Positions 17,101-25,241 are shown, counted from the stretch's first letter. The stretch is DNA of 64,000 bases from Oscillospiraceae bacterium (GCA_910575815.1 CAJTFN010000001.1:366507-430506); one strand, 5' to 3'. The notes: a model not told the origin generated them from the sequence alone. Program-made: numbers and translations.

Positions 17101-17148
17101 TTGACCTATGTTACACATTGTGATATTATAATGAACAAATGTTACACA
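17101..17148 (+). promoter_or_regulatory. Promoter/operator region of the dhaL-dhaK operon
   Basis: A -10 TATAAT (17127-17132) lies 20 bases from TTGACC (17101-17106), a poor spacing. Two direct copies of ATGTTACACA start at 17108 and 17139, exactly 31 bases apart or about three helical turns, bracketing the -10. This arrangement fits binding of the SorC regulator encoded immediately upstream. Whether it activates or represses is not visible. Confidence 0.6.
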
Positions 17149-17169
17149 ATTCATAGGAGGCGAATGGAT

Positions 17170-17793
17170 ATGACAAAGGACGCACTTGCCGCCCGTCTGA
17201 AAAACGCCTGTGCATCCGTCGCGGCGGCGGAGCAGGAGCTGACGGAGATCGATTCTCTCTTCGGCGACGCGGACCACGGCCTGACCATGACGAAGATCGC
17301 CAAGGCGATCGCCGCCGCGGTGGATCAGGCCGAAGGGGGGATTCAGGCCATGCTGGACGACGCGGCTACGGCGGTTATGTCCCTCAACGGCGGCAGCGCC
17401 GTACCCCTTTGGAACACCTGGCTGGATGGAATGCAGGAGGCCGCCCCGGAGGGTGGGGAAGTGGATCTCCCCGGTCTTCAAGGCATCTTTGCCCAGGCCC
17501 TGGAGGAGCTGGACGGCATGTCCGGAGCCAAGGTGGGGGACAAGACCATGATGGATGCCCTGATTCCCGCCAGTGAGGCCATTGCCGCTTACACAGGGAA
17601 TGACGAGGACGGGCTGTTTGCCGCCGCCGCCCAGGCTGCCATGGCGGGCGCCGAGGCAACCCGGGGGTTTGCGTCCAAATTCGGCCGGGCGAAGAGCTAC
17701 GGCGGAAAGACCCTCGGGACTCCGGATGCCGGGGCCATGTCCATGGCCTATTTCTTCCAGGGGCTGGCCCTGAACGAGGAAAATGGAGTTTGA
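17170..17793 (+). CDS. dhaL: DhaL-type kinase subunit (ATP-binding DAK2 domain)
   Basis: The 207-residue protein matches the ADP/ATP-binding subunit of dihydroxyacetone-type kinases. The metal-nucleotide motif is FGDADHGLTMTK, with the second loop MSLNGGSAVPL and the C-terminal GGKTLGTPDAGAMS. It would phosphorylate the ketose bound covalently to the DhaK partner encoded next. Two in-frame ATGs (17164, 17170) follow AGGAGG; the second has nine-base spacing and is preferred. No phosphotransferase partner DhaM is seen, so ATP-dependent activity is likely. The real substrate may be a C4-C5 ketose. Confidence 0.9.
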   Translation: MTKDALAARLKNACASVAAAEQELTEIDSLFGDADHGLTMTKIAKAIAAAVDQAEGGIQAMLDDAATAVMSLNGGSAVPLWNTWLDGMQEAAPEGGEVDLPGLQGIFAQALEELDGMSGAKVGDKTMMDALIPASEAIAAYTGNDEDGLFAAAAQAAMAGAEATRGFASKFGRAKSYGGKTLGTPDAGAMSMAYFFQGLALNEENGV

Positions 17794-17827
17794 ATGTTGG
17801 AATGAATTGACAGGAGGTATTTTAAAG

Positions 17828-18824
17828 ATGAAAATGAAGAAGTTTATCAACGCCCCGGAGACCATCACCGACGAGGAACTCGTTGGCCTGGGCCTGGCCT
17901 ATCCGGACATTCTGGATGTGGAGGGGCATCTGGTCATCAGCAAGGACTTGGCGAAGGCGGACCGGGTGACCATCGTTACCTACGGCGGTTCCGGACACGA
18001 GCCCGCCCAGGCCGGCTTCGTGGGCAAGGGCATGCTGGACGTCCAGGCCGTGGGCGACATCTTCGCCGCCCCCAACGGCCAGCTGGTGTTTGACGCCATG
18101 AAGCTGGCGGACAAGGGCCACGGTGTGCTGCTGCTGACGCTGAACTACGCCGGAGACCAGCTGGCGGGCAAGCAGGCCATGAAGCTGGCGAAGAAGGCGG
18201 GACTGAATGTCCGGCAGGTAGTCACTGGGGAGGAGATTCAGTACGACCCCAACGGCGAGGACAACAAACGGGGCCTGGCCGGCGCCGTGGCGCTGTACCA
18301 TATTGCCGCCGCCGCCCCAAGAGGGCAAGAGCCTGGATGAGGTGGCGGACATCGCCCAGCGCTACGCGGACAGCATGGCCTCCGTCACCGTGAAGTCCAC
18401 CGACGCCACCCATCCCCAGAACGGCATGTCCTTCGGGGACCTGGGCGAGACCGATCAGATGGAGATCGGCGCGGGCCAGCACGGCGAGGGCGGCGGCGTC
18501 CGGGTGCCCATGATGAGCTCCAAGGAGACCGTGGCCACCGTGGCCCAGGCCCTGTGCAAGAACCTGGAGCTGAAATCCGGCGACCGGGCCTTCGTTATGA
18601 TCAACGGCTGCGGCGCGACGACCATGATGGAGCTGCTGGTGCTGTTTAAGGACACGGTGGAGTATCTGAAGGCCATGGGCGTGGAAGTTGTGGCCAGCAT
18701 GGTGGGGGAGATTCTCACGGTGCAGGAGGCCGCCGGCTTCCAGATGAATATCGCCAAGTGGGACGACGAGTTCGTCCGGCTCTGGAGTGCCCCCTGCCAT
18801 ACCCCCGCTTACAGCAAGGAGTAA
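17828..18824 (+). pseudogene. dhaK: DhaK-type kinase subunit, single frameshift
   Basis: Two frames together encode a full-length DhaK of about 331 residues. The first (17828 to about 18318) has YGGSGHEPAQAGFVGKGML and AVGDIFAAPN; the second (from about 18305) has AGQHGEGG, whose His forms the hemiaminal with the ketose, and NGCGATTMMELL. The break is at a CCCC run (18315-18318) in GCC repeats, and removing one C restores AAAAQEGKSLDE. It is either an insertion mutation or a consensus error. Apart from this the gene looks intact, with AGGAGG ten bases before its ATG, and it lies between dhaL and an aldolase gene. Confidence 0.85.
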
Positions 18825-18827
18825 GGC

Positions 18828-19710
18828 ATGGCAGATAACATTGGAAATAAGGCCGCTCATGACTATCACCTGGACGTCCCCGCCGCCCGGGAGGGCTTCT
18901 ACGTCAAGGGCGCGGCCCACTGCGGCTGGGGCCTGCAGGCCCGGCTGGCCCGGATGTTTGACCCCAAGTCCGGAAATACGGTGATGCTGGCCTTTGACCA
19001 TGGTTACATCATGGGGCCTACCGCCGGACTGGAGCGGATCGACCTGGTGATTCCGCCTCTGATTCCCTATGTGGATGTGCTGATGGGCACCCGGGGCATG
19101 TTCCAATCCTGCGTATCCCCCGCCGCCCGGGTGGGGCGGTGCCTCCGGGTGACTTATGACTCCACGGTGCTCTACGACGACATGTCCAACGGCGGCGGCT
19201 TTGCCAGCGATATGGAGTACGCCCTTCGGATGGACGTGGACTGCGTGGCGACAGACCTTCATCGGCTCTCCCGGCGAGAGCCGCTCGCTGGAGCTCCTCT
19301 GCCGGACCGCCGACGCCGGAGCCCGGTACGGCGTGCCCACGCTGGGCGTGGTGGCCGTGGGCAAGGAGATGGAGCGGACGGAGAAGTTCTTCCTTTTGGC
19401 CACAAGAGTGCTGGCGGAGAACGGGGCCAACATCGTCAAGAGCTATTACTGCGAGGGATTTGAACGGGTGGCCGCCGCCTGCCCTGTGCCCATCGTCATT
19501 GCCGGAGGCAAGAAACTGCCGGAACTGGAGGCCCTGGAGATGGCCTATAAGGCCATTCAGGAGGGGGCTCACGGAGTGGATATGGGACGGAACATCTTCC
19601 AGTCTGACTCTCCGGCAGGCATGGCCCAGGCCATCGGTAAGGTGGTCCACGAAGGCTATACGCCGAAGCAGGCTTATGAAGTCTACCAAGAGACCAGACA
19701 TCAAAAATAG
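18828..19710 (+). pseudogene. LsrF/DhnA-type class I aldolase-thiolase, single frameshift
   Basis: Two frames join near 19251 to give about 293 residues of the DhnA/LsrF class I aldolase family. The N-terminal part carries MLAFDHGYIMGPTAGLE and LYDDMSNGGG. After the shift come QTFIGSPGES, the Schiff-base Lys region NIVKSYYCEGFE and the phosphate-binding GAHGVDMGRNIFQS. LsrF acts on phosphorylated autoinducer-2 breakdown products; relatives cleave other ketose phosphates. The gene begins three bases after dhaK. As in dhaK, one surplus base explains the break, so both could be sequencing errors or parallel decay. Confidence 0.82.
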
Positions 19711-19721
19711 GAGGAACCGCC

Positions 19722-20045
19722 ATGTCTGCCGAGTATATGCACATTGGAATTCCCGTCACCAACCGCAAGCCCAATATGACCTATAACGAGGGAGCCAAGT
19801 TCTGGGTCAGCAACGTGGACGACTACGACTATAAGATTGAGTATCTGAAGTTTGAAGAGGGCACGCCCTTCCCCGAGGAGATTCAACGTCACCCCCATGT
19901 GGCCTACAAGGTGGACGACCTGGAGAAGTACGTGGCCGACGCGGACAGCGTCATCTGCGGTCCTATGCCCGCCAACGACAAGGGCGACCGGCTGGCCTTC
20001 GTCTGGAAGGACGGCGCGATTCTGGAGCTCTATCAGGAAGCCTGA
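19722..20045 (+). CDS. Small VOC/glyoxalase-fold protein
   Basis: The 107-residue protein has the strand order of vicinal-oxygen-chelate proteins: MHIGIPV at the start, HVAYKVDDLEKYV in the middle and LAFVWKDGAILELYQ at the end. VOC enzymes use a divalent metal to isomerise or open small dicarbonyls. It is the last gene of the dhaL-dhaK-aldolase operon, 11 bases after the aldolase stop with GGAGG in front. It could isomerise the kinase product ahead of the aldolase, a role like that of LsrG; this is inference from position. Confidence 0.75.
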   Translation: MSAEYMHIGIPVTNRKPNMTYNEGAKFWVSNVDDYDYKIEYLKFEEGTPFPEEIQRHPHVAYKVDDLEKYVADADSVICGPMPANDKGDRLAFVWKDGAILELYQEA

Positions 20046-20122
20046 GGGGATGCTCCCCGGTTTTAATCCGAAGTTCTGAAAACTTACATAGACGGACGAA
20101 AATATGTTTTCGCCAGCCCGAG

Positions 20123-20157
20123 CAACCCGGTCAAGCAAACGCTTGACCGGGTTTTTC
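20123..20157 (+). terminator. Terminator of the dhaL operon
   Basis: AACCCGGTCAAGC pairs perfectly with GCTTGACCGGGTT around an AAAC loop, followed by TTT. Confidence 0.9.
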
Positions 20158-20221
20158 ATGGCTTTACTGTCCTGGTTTTACAGAAATTTACAAAAAATCC
20201 GGCAAAATAGATAATTTCCGG

Positions 20222-20250
20222 TTGAAATTACAAAAGAAATATGTTATCAT
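20222..20250 (+). promoter_or_regulatory. Promoter of the radical SAM-aminotransferase locus
   Basis: TTGAAA (20222-20227) and TATCAT (20245-20250) are separated by 17 bases in an AT-rich stretch. Transcription would begin near 20257, directly at the 5' edge of the structured leader. Confidence 0.7.
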
Positions 20251-20261
20251 GAATAAAATTT

Positions 20262-20340
20262 GCGATACACCGGCCCGGCGTGGACCCGGCGGCGGCACGC
20301 AAGGAAACCTAAGCCCGAAGTGCGCCAAACGGGCGGCGGT
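20262..20340 (+). promoter_or_regulatory. Pseudoknot-capable leader RNA of unknown class
   Basis: About 80 GC-rich bases sit between an AT-rich promoter and the weak ribosome binding site of the fusion gene. GGCGGCAC (291-298 of the 20 kb block) can pair with GTGCGCC (320-326). Its loop contains GCCCG (20313-20317), complementary to CGGGC at 20330-20334, giving a pseudoknot next to the start site. The ACGCAAGG and CCTAAG pieces loosely recall class I c-di-GMP aptamers, but the conserved GGCAAACC block is absent. A riboswitch or ribozyme-like element is plausible but unproven. Confidence 0.5.
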
Positions 20341-20352
20341 TGAGAGAGAAGC

Positions 20353-22470
20353 ATGATCGGTATTTTGAAAGAGAATTCAGGTGAGAGTGTGGACCGCGCA
20401 ATTGTTACGATGAAGTATAAAAAGAAACTTCGTCTCCTGGTAACCAACCGCTGTTCCCAAAACTGCCCCTATTGCCACAACGAGGGAATGGCGAAATGGC
20501 CATTTGTGCATCTCGATCCCGGAAAATTGGAGCCTTTCCTGCCGGAGATCAAGAAATATACCAACAGGGTTGTGCTCTCCGGAGGGGAGCCCTTTGAATA
20601 CGAGCACCTTCCGGAATTGGTGGAGCTGCTGTCCGGCTACGGCTTCGACCTCTCTTTGATCTCAGCGAACATCGATAAGGAGCGATTGTCCCGCGTAGCC
20701 TACGGTTTGAAAACCCTGCACTATTCCCTCCACGGGCTGAATTCCCTGGAGGCCGGCGGCAGGGTGGTTCGCTGGCTGAACGGCGAGTATCCCAATATCC
20801 GCCTGTCCTTGAACGTTCCCTTTGACCGCGTCGAGCCCCTGCGGGAAAACTGGGAGGCCTTATATGGCTTGGCAAAGGACACCGGCGCGAATTTGCAGCT
20901 GATCCGCATCTTTACCTGCGGCCAGAACCCCTCCGCCGGCTGGGAACAGCGCTGGCAGGAGATGGAGGCGTTTTTGGCGCCGAGGGCCCGCTTCCTGGAG
21001 GCCACGGAGCGGGAGGCCCGCTATCTGACCGAAGATCTGATTAAGATCGATTTATTGGACATCCCCTGTCGATCCTCCGGCCCGGACTTTGGAGACGGCG
21101 CGTGCCTCTATAATTCGGACCTCACCATTGATCCAGAGCTGCGGCTGTCCCTGTGCCGCTGGACGGACAGCACCGTTCCGCTCTACGAGGGGGAACAGCC
21201 CCTGGAGTGGGATGCCGTAGTCCGGAAGGCGACGGAGACGGGCCGCCGGAACTGCGTATACGGAGCAATCGGCGGCGGGCTCCAGGAGGCCCTGGCCGAT
21301 TATTGGAACCGGCCCCATTACAGCTGGCCCAGGCTGGACAGGCGCGTGTTTGCCCGAATCGAGGCCGGCGACCTCTCCTATTACGGCAAGAGCGGTTCGG
21401 TGGCTCTGCTGGAAAACGAATTTTCAAGGTTTCTCGGCGTTCGCTATACACTGGCGGTAAACGCGGGGACGACGGCGGTGTATCTGGCTTGCATGGCCCT
21501 GGACCTGTCTCCCGGAGATGAAATCGTCATTCCCGCCGCCACCTTTCCAACTCTGGTGTCCGCCCTTTTGTGCGCGGGGGTCCGTGTCCGGCTGTGCGAC
21601 ATCGACCCTGTAACGGGAAATGTCTCCTTGGACAGCCTGGGGGCACAAATGGGCCCCCGGGTAAAGGCTGTGCTGGTCACCCACCTGTGGGGTCTGCCGG
21701 TGGATATGGAAGCTGTGAAGGAAATTTGCCGTCCCTGGGGGGCCTATATTTTGGAGGACTGTTCCCACGCCTACGGCGCGGAGTATCAAGGCCGGAAGGC
21801 GGGGACCTTCGGGGACATCGCCTGCTTCAGCATGCAGGCCAACAAGGCGGTTTACGCCGGAGAGGGCGGCCTGCTGGCCACCTCGAACCGGCGGTTTTAC
21901 GAGAGGGCCGTCACGCTCTCCTCTTCGGTTCAGCGCATATTCGACTGCGTGAAGGAACCGGATTATCTCCAGTATTGGGGAACCGGCCTGGGATTGAAGC
22001 TGAAGCTCAATCCGCTGGGGGCTCCGCTGGCGCTGGACGCCCTGAGACAGCTGGAGGAGGTCAACCAAAAACGGCGGCACAGGGCTCTGATTATGGAAAA
22101 GGCCGCGGAGGACAGCGGAATCTTCGTCCTCCCGCCGCTTTGCGACGCGTCCTGCCGCCGGGTGTACTACACCTATAAGCTGGTCTTGCGGGAGCCCTAT
22201 GTTCCCTATCGGGACGTCCTTCTTCGGGCGCTCATTCATCAGGGGCTGGAGGCGTGTACCACCAGCTTTATTCCGGCCTATGAGCACGCGCTGTCCGCCG
22301 GTCCGGGGGTCGTGAACGGACGGGAGTCCTTTCCGGGCGCGGAGACCTATTACAGCCGGATTCTGTCCTTGCCGGCCTTTGTCCACGAGCCGGTGGAATT
22401 GGCGGAGCACTATGGGGCGGTGATTCGGGCGTCCGCGAAAATGATCTTGGAAAACCGCGGTATTTCATGA
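20353..22470 (+). CDS. Radical SAM enzyme fused to DegT-type PLP aminotransferase
   Basis: The 705-residue protein joins two catalytic domains. Residues 24-310 form a MoaA-like radical SAM domain with C34, C38, C41 (CSQNCPYC) for the 4Fe-4S cluster and SGGEP (76-80) for SAM. Further cysteines (239, 251, 268) in DIPC, GACLY and LSLCRW could hold an auxiliary cluster. Residues 335-700 are a DegT/DnrJ/EryC1/StrS sugar or cyclitol aminotransferase: LAVNAGTTAVYLA, LEDCSHAYGA and the PLP Lys498 in FSMQANKAVYAGEGG. The paired chemistry, oxidation or rearrangement then amination, recalls aminocyclitol synthesis. A leader RNA precedes it; a phosphoesterase gene follows after 22 bases. Substrate unknown. 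Confidence 0.88.
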   Translation: MIGILKENSGESVDRAIVTMKYKKKLRLLVTNRCSQNCPYCHNEGMAKWPFVHLDPGKLEPFLPEIKKYTNRVVLSGGEPFEYEHLPELVELLSGYGFDLSLISANIDKERLSRVAYGLKTLHYSLHGLNSLEAGGRVVRWLNGEYPNIRLSLNVPFDRVEPLRENWEALYGLAKDTGANLQLIRIFTCGQNPSAGWEQRWQEMEAFLAPRARFLEATEREARYLTEDLIKIDLLDIPCRSSGPDFGDGACLYNSDLTIDPELRLSLCRWTDSTVPLYEGEQPLEWDAVVRKATETGRRNCVYGAIGGGLQEALADYWNRPHYSWPRLDRRVFARIEAGDLSYYGKSGSVALLENEFSRFLGVRYTLAVNAGTTAVYLACMALDLSPGDEIVIPAATFPTLVSALLCAGVRVRLCDIDPVTGNVSLDSLGAQMGPRVKAVLVTHLWGLPVDMEAVKEICRPWGAYILEDCSHAYGAEYQGRKAGTFGDIACFSMQANKAVYAGEGGLLATSNRRFYERAVTLSSSVQRIFDCVKEPDYLQYWGTGLGLKLKLNPLGAPLALDALRQLEEVNQKRRHRALIMEKAAEDSGIFVLPPLCDASCRRVYYTYKLVLREPYVPYRDVLLRALIHQGLEACTTSFIPAYEHALSAGPGVVNGRESFPGAETYYSRILSLPAFVHEPVELAEHYGAVIRASAKMILENRGIS

Positions 22471-22492
22471 ATATAGAATGGAGGAAGGACCC

Positions 22493-24511
22493 ATGGGCGG
22501 GGAAAAAGCAAGTTGGCTTCATATCTCAGATTTGCACATCCTGTTGAACAGTCCCTCGTGGGAAGTCTATCGGGACAGCCTGTTTCGCTTTTTTAAGGAT
22601 CATCCGGATCGGAAGCCGGACTTTGTTGTGGTCACCGGCGACTACCATAATATACAGAAATTTGAAGCCTTTGCCCTGGCGGAGCGGTTCATCCGGGAAC
22701 TTCTGAAGGAACTGGGGTTGTGCGGGAAAAACCTGTATCTCGTGCCGGGCAACCACGATATGTCTACGCTCCAAAAGAGCAAGGATACCGTTATTATCAA
22801 CCCCCGGTATGCCGAGGAGCTGCAAAAGCTTCTCCCGGATGGGCTGGCGCCCGGTATGGCCTTGGACGACGCCGGGGTGGAGCGGTGGCTGAAGGAGTGC
22901 GAGAAGAATCCAGGTGATTACATCGACCGGTTGTGTTCCGTGAGCCGGGGCAGTGAGGACAGTGAGACAAAGGTACATATATCAACGCTGCTGGAGGGGT
23001 TCCGGGACTACGAGGATATGGCGAAGAGCTTGATTTCCTGGTATTCCGAGATCGGTTCAAACCCCGCCCAGCCTCATAACCGGAAGTGGAAGGGAACCGG
23101 AGAGCTTGGGTTTAACATTGTTCACCTCAACACCGCTCTGGCGGCGGACGGGAGCCGGGGGCATTACCAGGCGATGGACCTTGAGAAATCGCTGGAGGTT
23201 CTACAGGTGATTAACAACGGCAATCCCACTCTGGTTCTTGCTCATAACAGCTTCTATGACTTGCACCCGCAGATACAGGAGCACCTCAAGGAGCCGTTGA
23301 GCAAGGCCAGGGCCTGTGCCTGGCTGTGTGGGGACGAGCATATCTTTCGAACGGACCGAAGTATTCCGTGCCCCGCTGCCGGCGGCGTCTATTCGGTTCC
23401 CATCTACGTGTGCGGGAAAGGCGCGCCGGACCACGGGGACGATTATTCCGAAAATGGGTTTTGCCTCTTTGAATCCGACGGACAGAACCTGACGGAGCGG
23501 CGGTTTTTATGGAGCCTGGCGAAAGGAATTCAGGAAAAGGAGTCCGCGACGGGGCCTCTGGCGACGCCTGACATGCTTAATCCGGTTTCCGAGGAGAAAA
23601 AGCGTCTTCTGATTGGCTATCTGAGCTGTAATCCCGAGGTCAAATTTGAGGACAAGTACCATTTGGGCCACGCTTATTTCATCCGGTCCATGGACGAGAG
23701 ACGGAAAACGGACCAGATCATGATTGTAACGTCCTCCTATGTGTTCAAGCCAAACAGGACCTTTGAGTCGGTTCAACAGCTGGACCGATACGCGCAGGAA
23801 CTTGTTCGCCGGTGGGAGGACTGCTTTAATCGCGAGGTGCGGGTAATCGATATCAAGCAGTATTTGCAGAAATCCATTCCGAAGGGGGAGAAGGAACAAC
23901 AGCTTCTGTCCTATGTGACCGAAATGGAGTTACAGTTAGATGAAAACAAGGAATGGATGAGCTTTATTGAAAAATGGGTAGAGACGGAAAAAATTGAACC
24001 CACTGCGTACGACGCCCTTTTGAAGGTGTTTGAAATCGATGATTCGGACTCCCGTTACACACAGGATGAGGTGATGTCCTTTGCCCACCTCCTGTACAAA
24101 CGGCCAACCTGGTACAGCACGACTTGGATGGTCAATTTTATTTTTTTTTGGAACTCCCAGTTGTATCCTCTGGTAACGGGTGAATTTGGTTATGATGTTG
24201 ATCCTGACAACATATTGATTTTGGAAGGGAGGAGAAACCACTATGTTTGGGACGCGATATCCTACTGCGCAAAGCGGTTTTCTTATGATAATTTTCCAAG
24301 GGTTGAATATATTGAGAATTTCCTGGACAATGATTGCAGACTGCCCATGAAATCGTCAAACCGCGATAAAGCGGTTTACCTGGCGGACTATGAAAAACCC
24401 CAAGAATACAGCGATAAATTTAAAAAACATGCCAGAGAACTATTTGGCACAGACAAGAGCCCAGACGAGCTTTGCAAGGAATTCAGCAAACGGCTGGGTC
24501 TGGACAAATAG
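22493..24511 (+). CDS. Calcineurin-like metallophosphoesterase with unassigned C-terminal domain
   Basis: The 672-residue protein begins with a metallophosphoesterase domain (residues 1-345): D13 and H15 in ISDLH, D50 in VTGDYHN, N87-H88-D89 in PGNHD, H251 in LAHNS and H283 in CGDEH, so all metal ligands are accounted for. Residues 368-672 match no family I know. They start with a hydrophobic strand, then HLGH (390-393), a helix and another strand (DQIMIVTSS), a pattern seen in HxGH nucleotidylyltransferases, with SSNRD near the end. There is no signal peptide. The ATG at 22493 has GGAGG eight bases upstream. It probably forms an operon with the radical SAM-aminotransferase. Confidence 0.8.
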   Translation: MGGEKASWLHISDLHILLNSPSWEVYRDSLFRFFKDHPDRKPDFVVVTGDYHNIQKFEAFALAERFIRELLKELGLCGKNLYLVPGNHDMSTLQKSKDTVIINPRYAEELQKLLPDGLAPGMALDDAGVERWLKECEKNPGDYIDRLCSVSRGSEDSETKVHISTLLEGFRDYEDMAKSLISWYSEIGSNPAQPHNRKWKGTGELGFNIVHLNTALAADGSRGHYQAMDLEKSLEVLQVINNGNPTLVLAHNSFYDLHPQIQEHLKEPLSKARACAWLCGDEHIFRTDRSIPCPAAGGVYSVPIYVCGKGAPDHGDDYSENGFCLFESDGQNLTERRFLWSLAKGIQEKESATGPLATPDMLNPVSEEKKRLLIGYLSCNPEVKFEDKYHLGHAYFIRSMDERRKTDQIMIVTSSYVFKPNRTFESVQQLDRYAQELVRRWEDCFNREVRVIDIKQYLQKSIPKGEKEQQLLSYVTEMELQLDENKEWMSFIEKWVETEKIEPTAYDALLKVFEIDDSDSRYTQDEVMSFAHLLYKRPTWYSTTWMVNFIFFWNSQLYPLVTGEFGYDVDPDNILILEGRRNHYVWDAISYCAKRFSYDNFPRVEYIENFLDNDCRLPMKSSNRDKAVYLADYEKPQEYSDKFKKHARELFGTDKSPDELCKEFSKRLGLDK

Positions 24512-24525
24512 GAGAAACGGCGTTC

Positions 24526-24714
24526 ATGAAAACCGAAGACTTGGGGAAAAAGAATTCCTCCGCATGGTTCAAGAAAAATGAGGAATACCGATCACAACTG
24601 ACAGGACATCAAATAAGGCCATTCGCGGCCCCGGTCCTTCTCTCGGCGAAGTTCTCACAGTTCGCCGGCAGGACCGCGGCCGCGATTCACTTGGTGGGAA
24701 ACCCGAACTGCTGA
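24526..24714 (+). CDS. Possible small or truncated third gene of the cassette
   Basis: GGAG eleven bases upstream and an ATG 15 bases after the phosphoesterase stop open a 62-codon frame. The first 27 residues (MKTEDLGKKNSSAWFKKNEE and onward) look like a real charged N-terminus. The rest overlaps the 3' end of the oppositely oriented Nudix gene and looks non-coding. It may be the stump of a gene cut by a rearrangement near 24615. No homology is recognised. Confidence 0.3.
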   Translation: MKTEDLGKKNSSAWFKKNEEYRSQLTGHQIRPFAAPVLLSAKFSQFAGRTAAAIHLVGNPNC

Positions 24715-25205
24715 CGCATATCGAAGAGAAACCGAAGAAAGCTCTCGGGATAGGGGATGAAGGTTCCCGTCTCCATCATATCCAAAATCTCCTCCAGCCC
24801 CGCCCAGCGGACAGCCTGAACCTCCTCTTTTTGCAGGGTGAGAGAAGCCACGTCCAGGTCCCGGACGAGAAGGTAGAAATCATCGAAGCCGCCGTCAAAA
24901 TTCACCGTCACTGAGGGTCGGATTCCACGGAGGTCCAGGGAATAGCCCAGCTCCTCCCGGAATTCCCGTTCGGCCCCCTGCCGGCTGGTTTCCCCGGCGT
25001 CCACGCCGCCGCCTACGGATACGTCCCAGAGGTTCGGCCAGATGTATTTTTCCGCCGCCCGCTGCTGGATCAGCAGCTGCCCCCGATGGTCAAAGACGCA
25101 GACATGGACCACTGTCCGGTATTCACCGGGGGCGATGGGCCCGCCACGCTCCCCAATCCTTCCCAGAGGAACGCGGTTTTCGTCATATAAGTCGACCAGT
25201 TCCAT
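24687..25205 (-). CDS. Nudix hydrolase
   Basis: The 172-residue protein has a complete Nudix box (GGGVDAGETSRQGAEREFRE, then ELG), so it should hydrolyse a nucleoside diphosphate linked to another moiety with Mg. The N-terminal stretch ELVDLYDENRVPLG and the IWPNLWDVSVGG segment resemble the isopentenyl-diphosphate isomerase-like/YfcD subgroup of Nudix proteins. The ATG at 25205 follows AAGGAGGC. It is the last of several minus-strand genes here; its substrate is not predictable. Confidence 0.92.
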   Translation of the reverse strand: MELVDLYDENRVPLGRIGERGGPIAPGEYRTVVHVCVFDHRGQLLIQQRAAEKYIWPNLWDVSVGGGVDAGETSRQGAEREFREELGYSLDLRGIRPSVTVNFDGGFDDFYLLVRDLDVASLTLQKEEVQAVRWAGLEEILDMMETGTFIPYPESFLRFLFDMRQQFGFPTK

Positions 25206-25241
25206 AAGAAGCCTCCTTTTGTTTCCGCCCGACGGCGTTTT

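Noticed and set aside
20262..20340. Class I c-di-GMP riboswitch upstream of the fusion gene
   Set aside because: ACGCAAGG and CCTAAG segments recall it, but the conserved GGCAAACC block and second helix are not found, so no class was assigned.
20353..22470. Radical SAM-aminotransferase fusion as an assembly artefact
   Set aside because: The frame is continuous, codon use is uniform and the linker near residues 310-335 contains no relic start or stop, so a genuine fusion is more likely.
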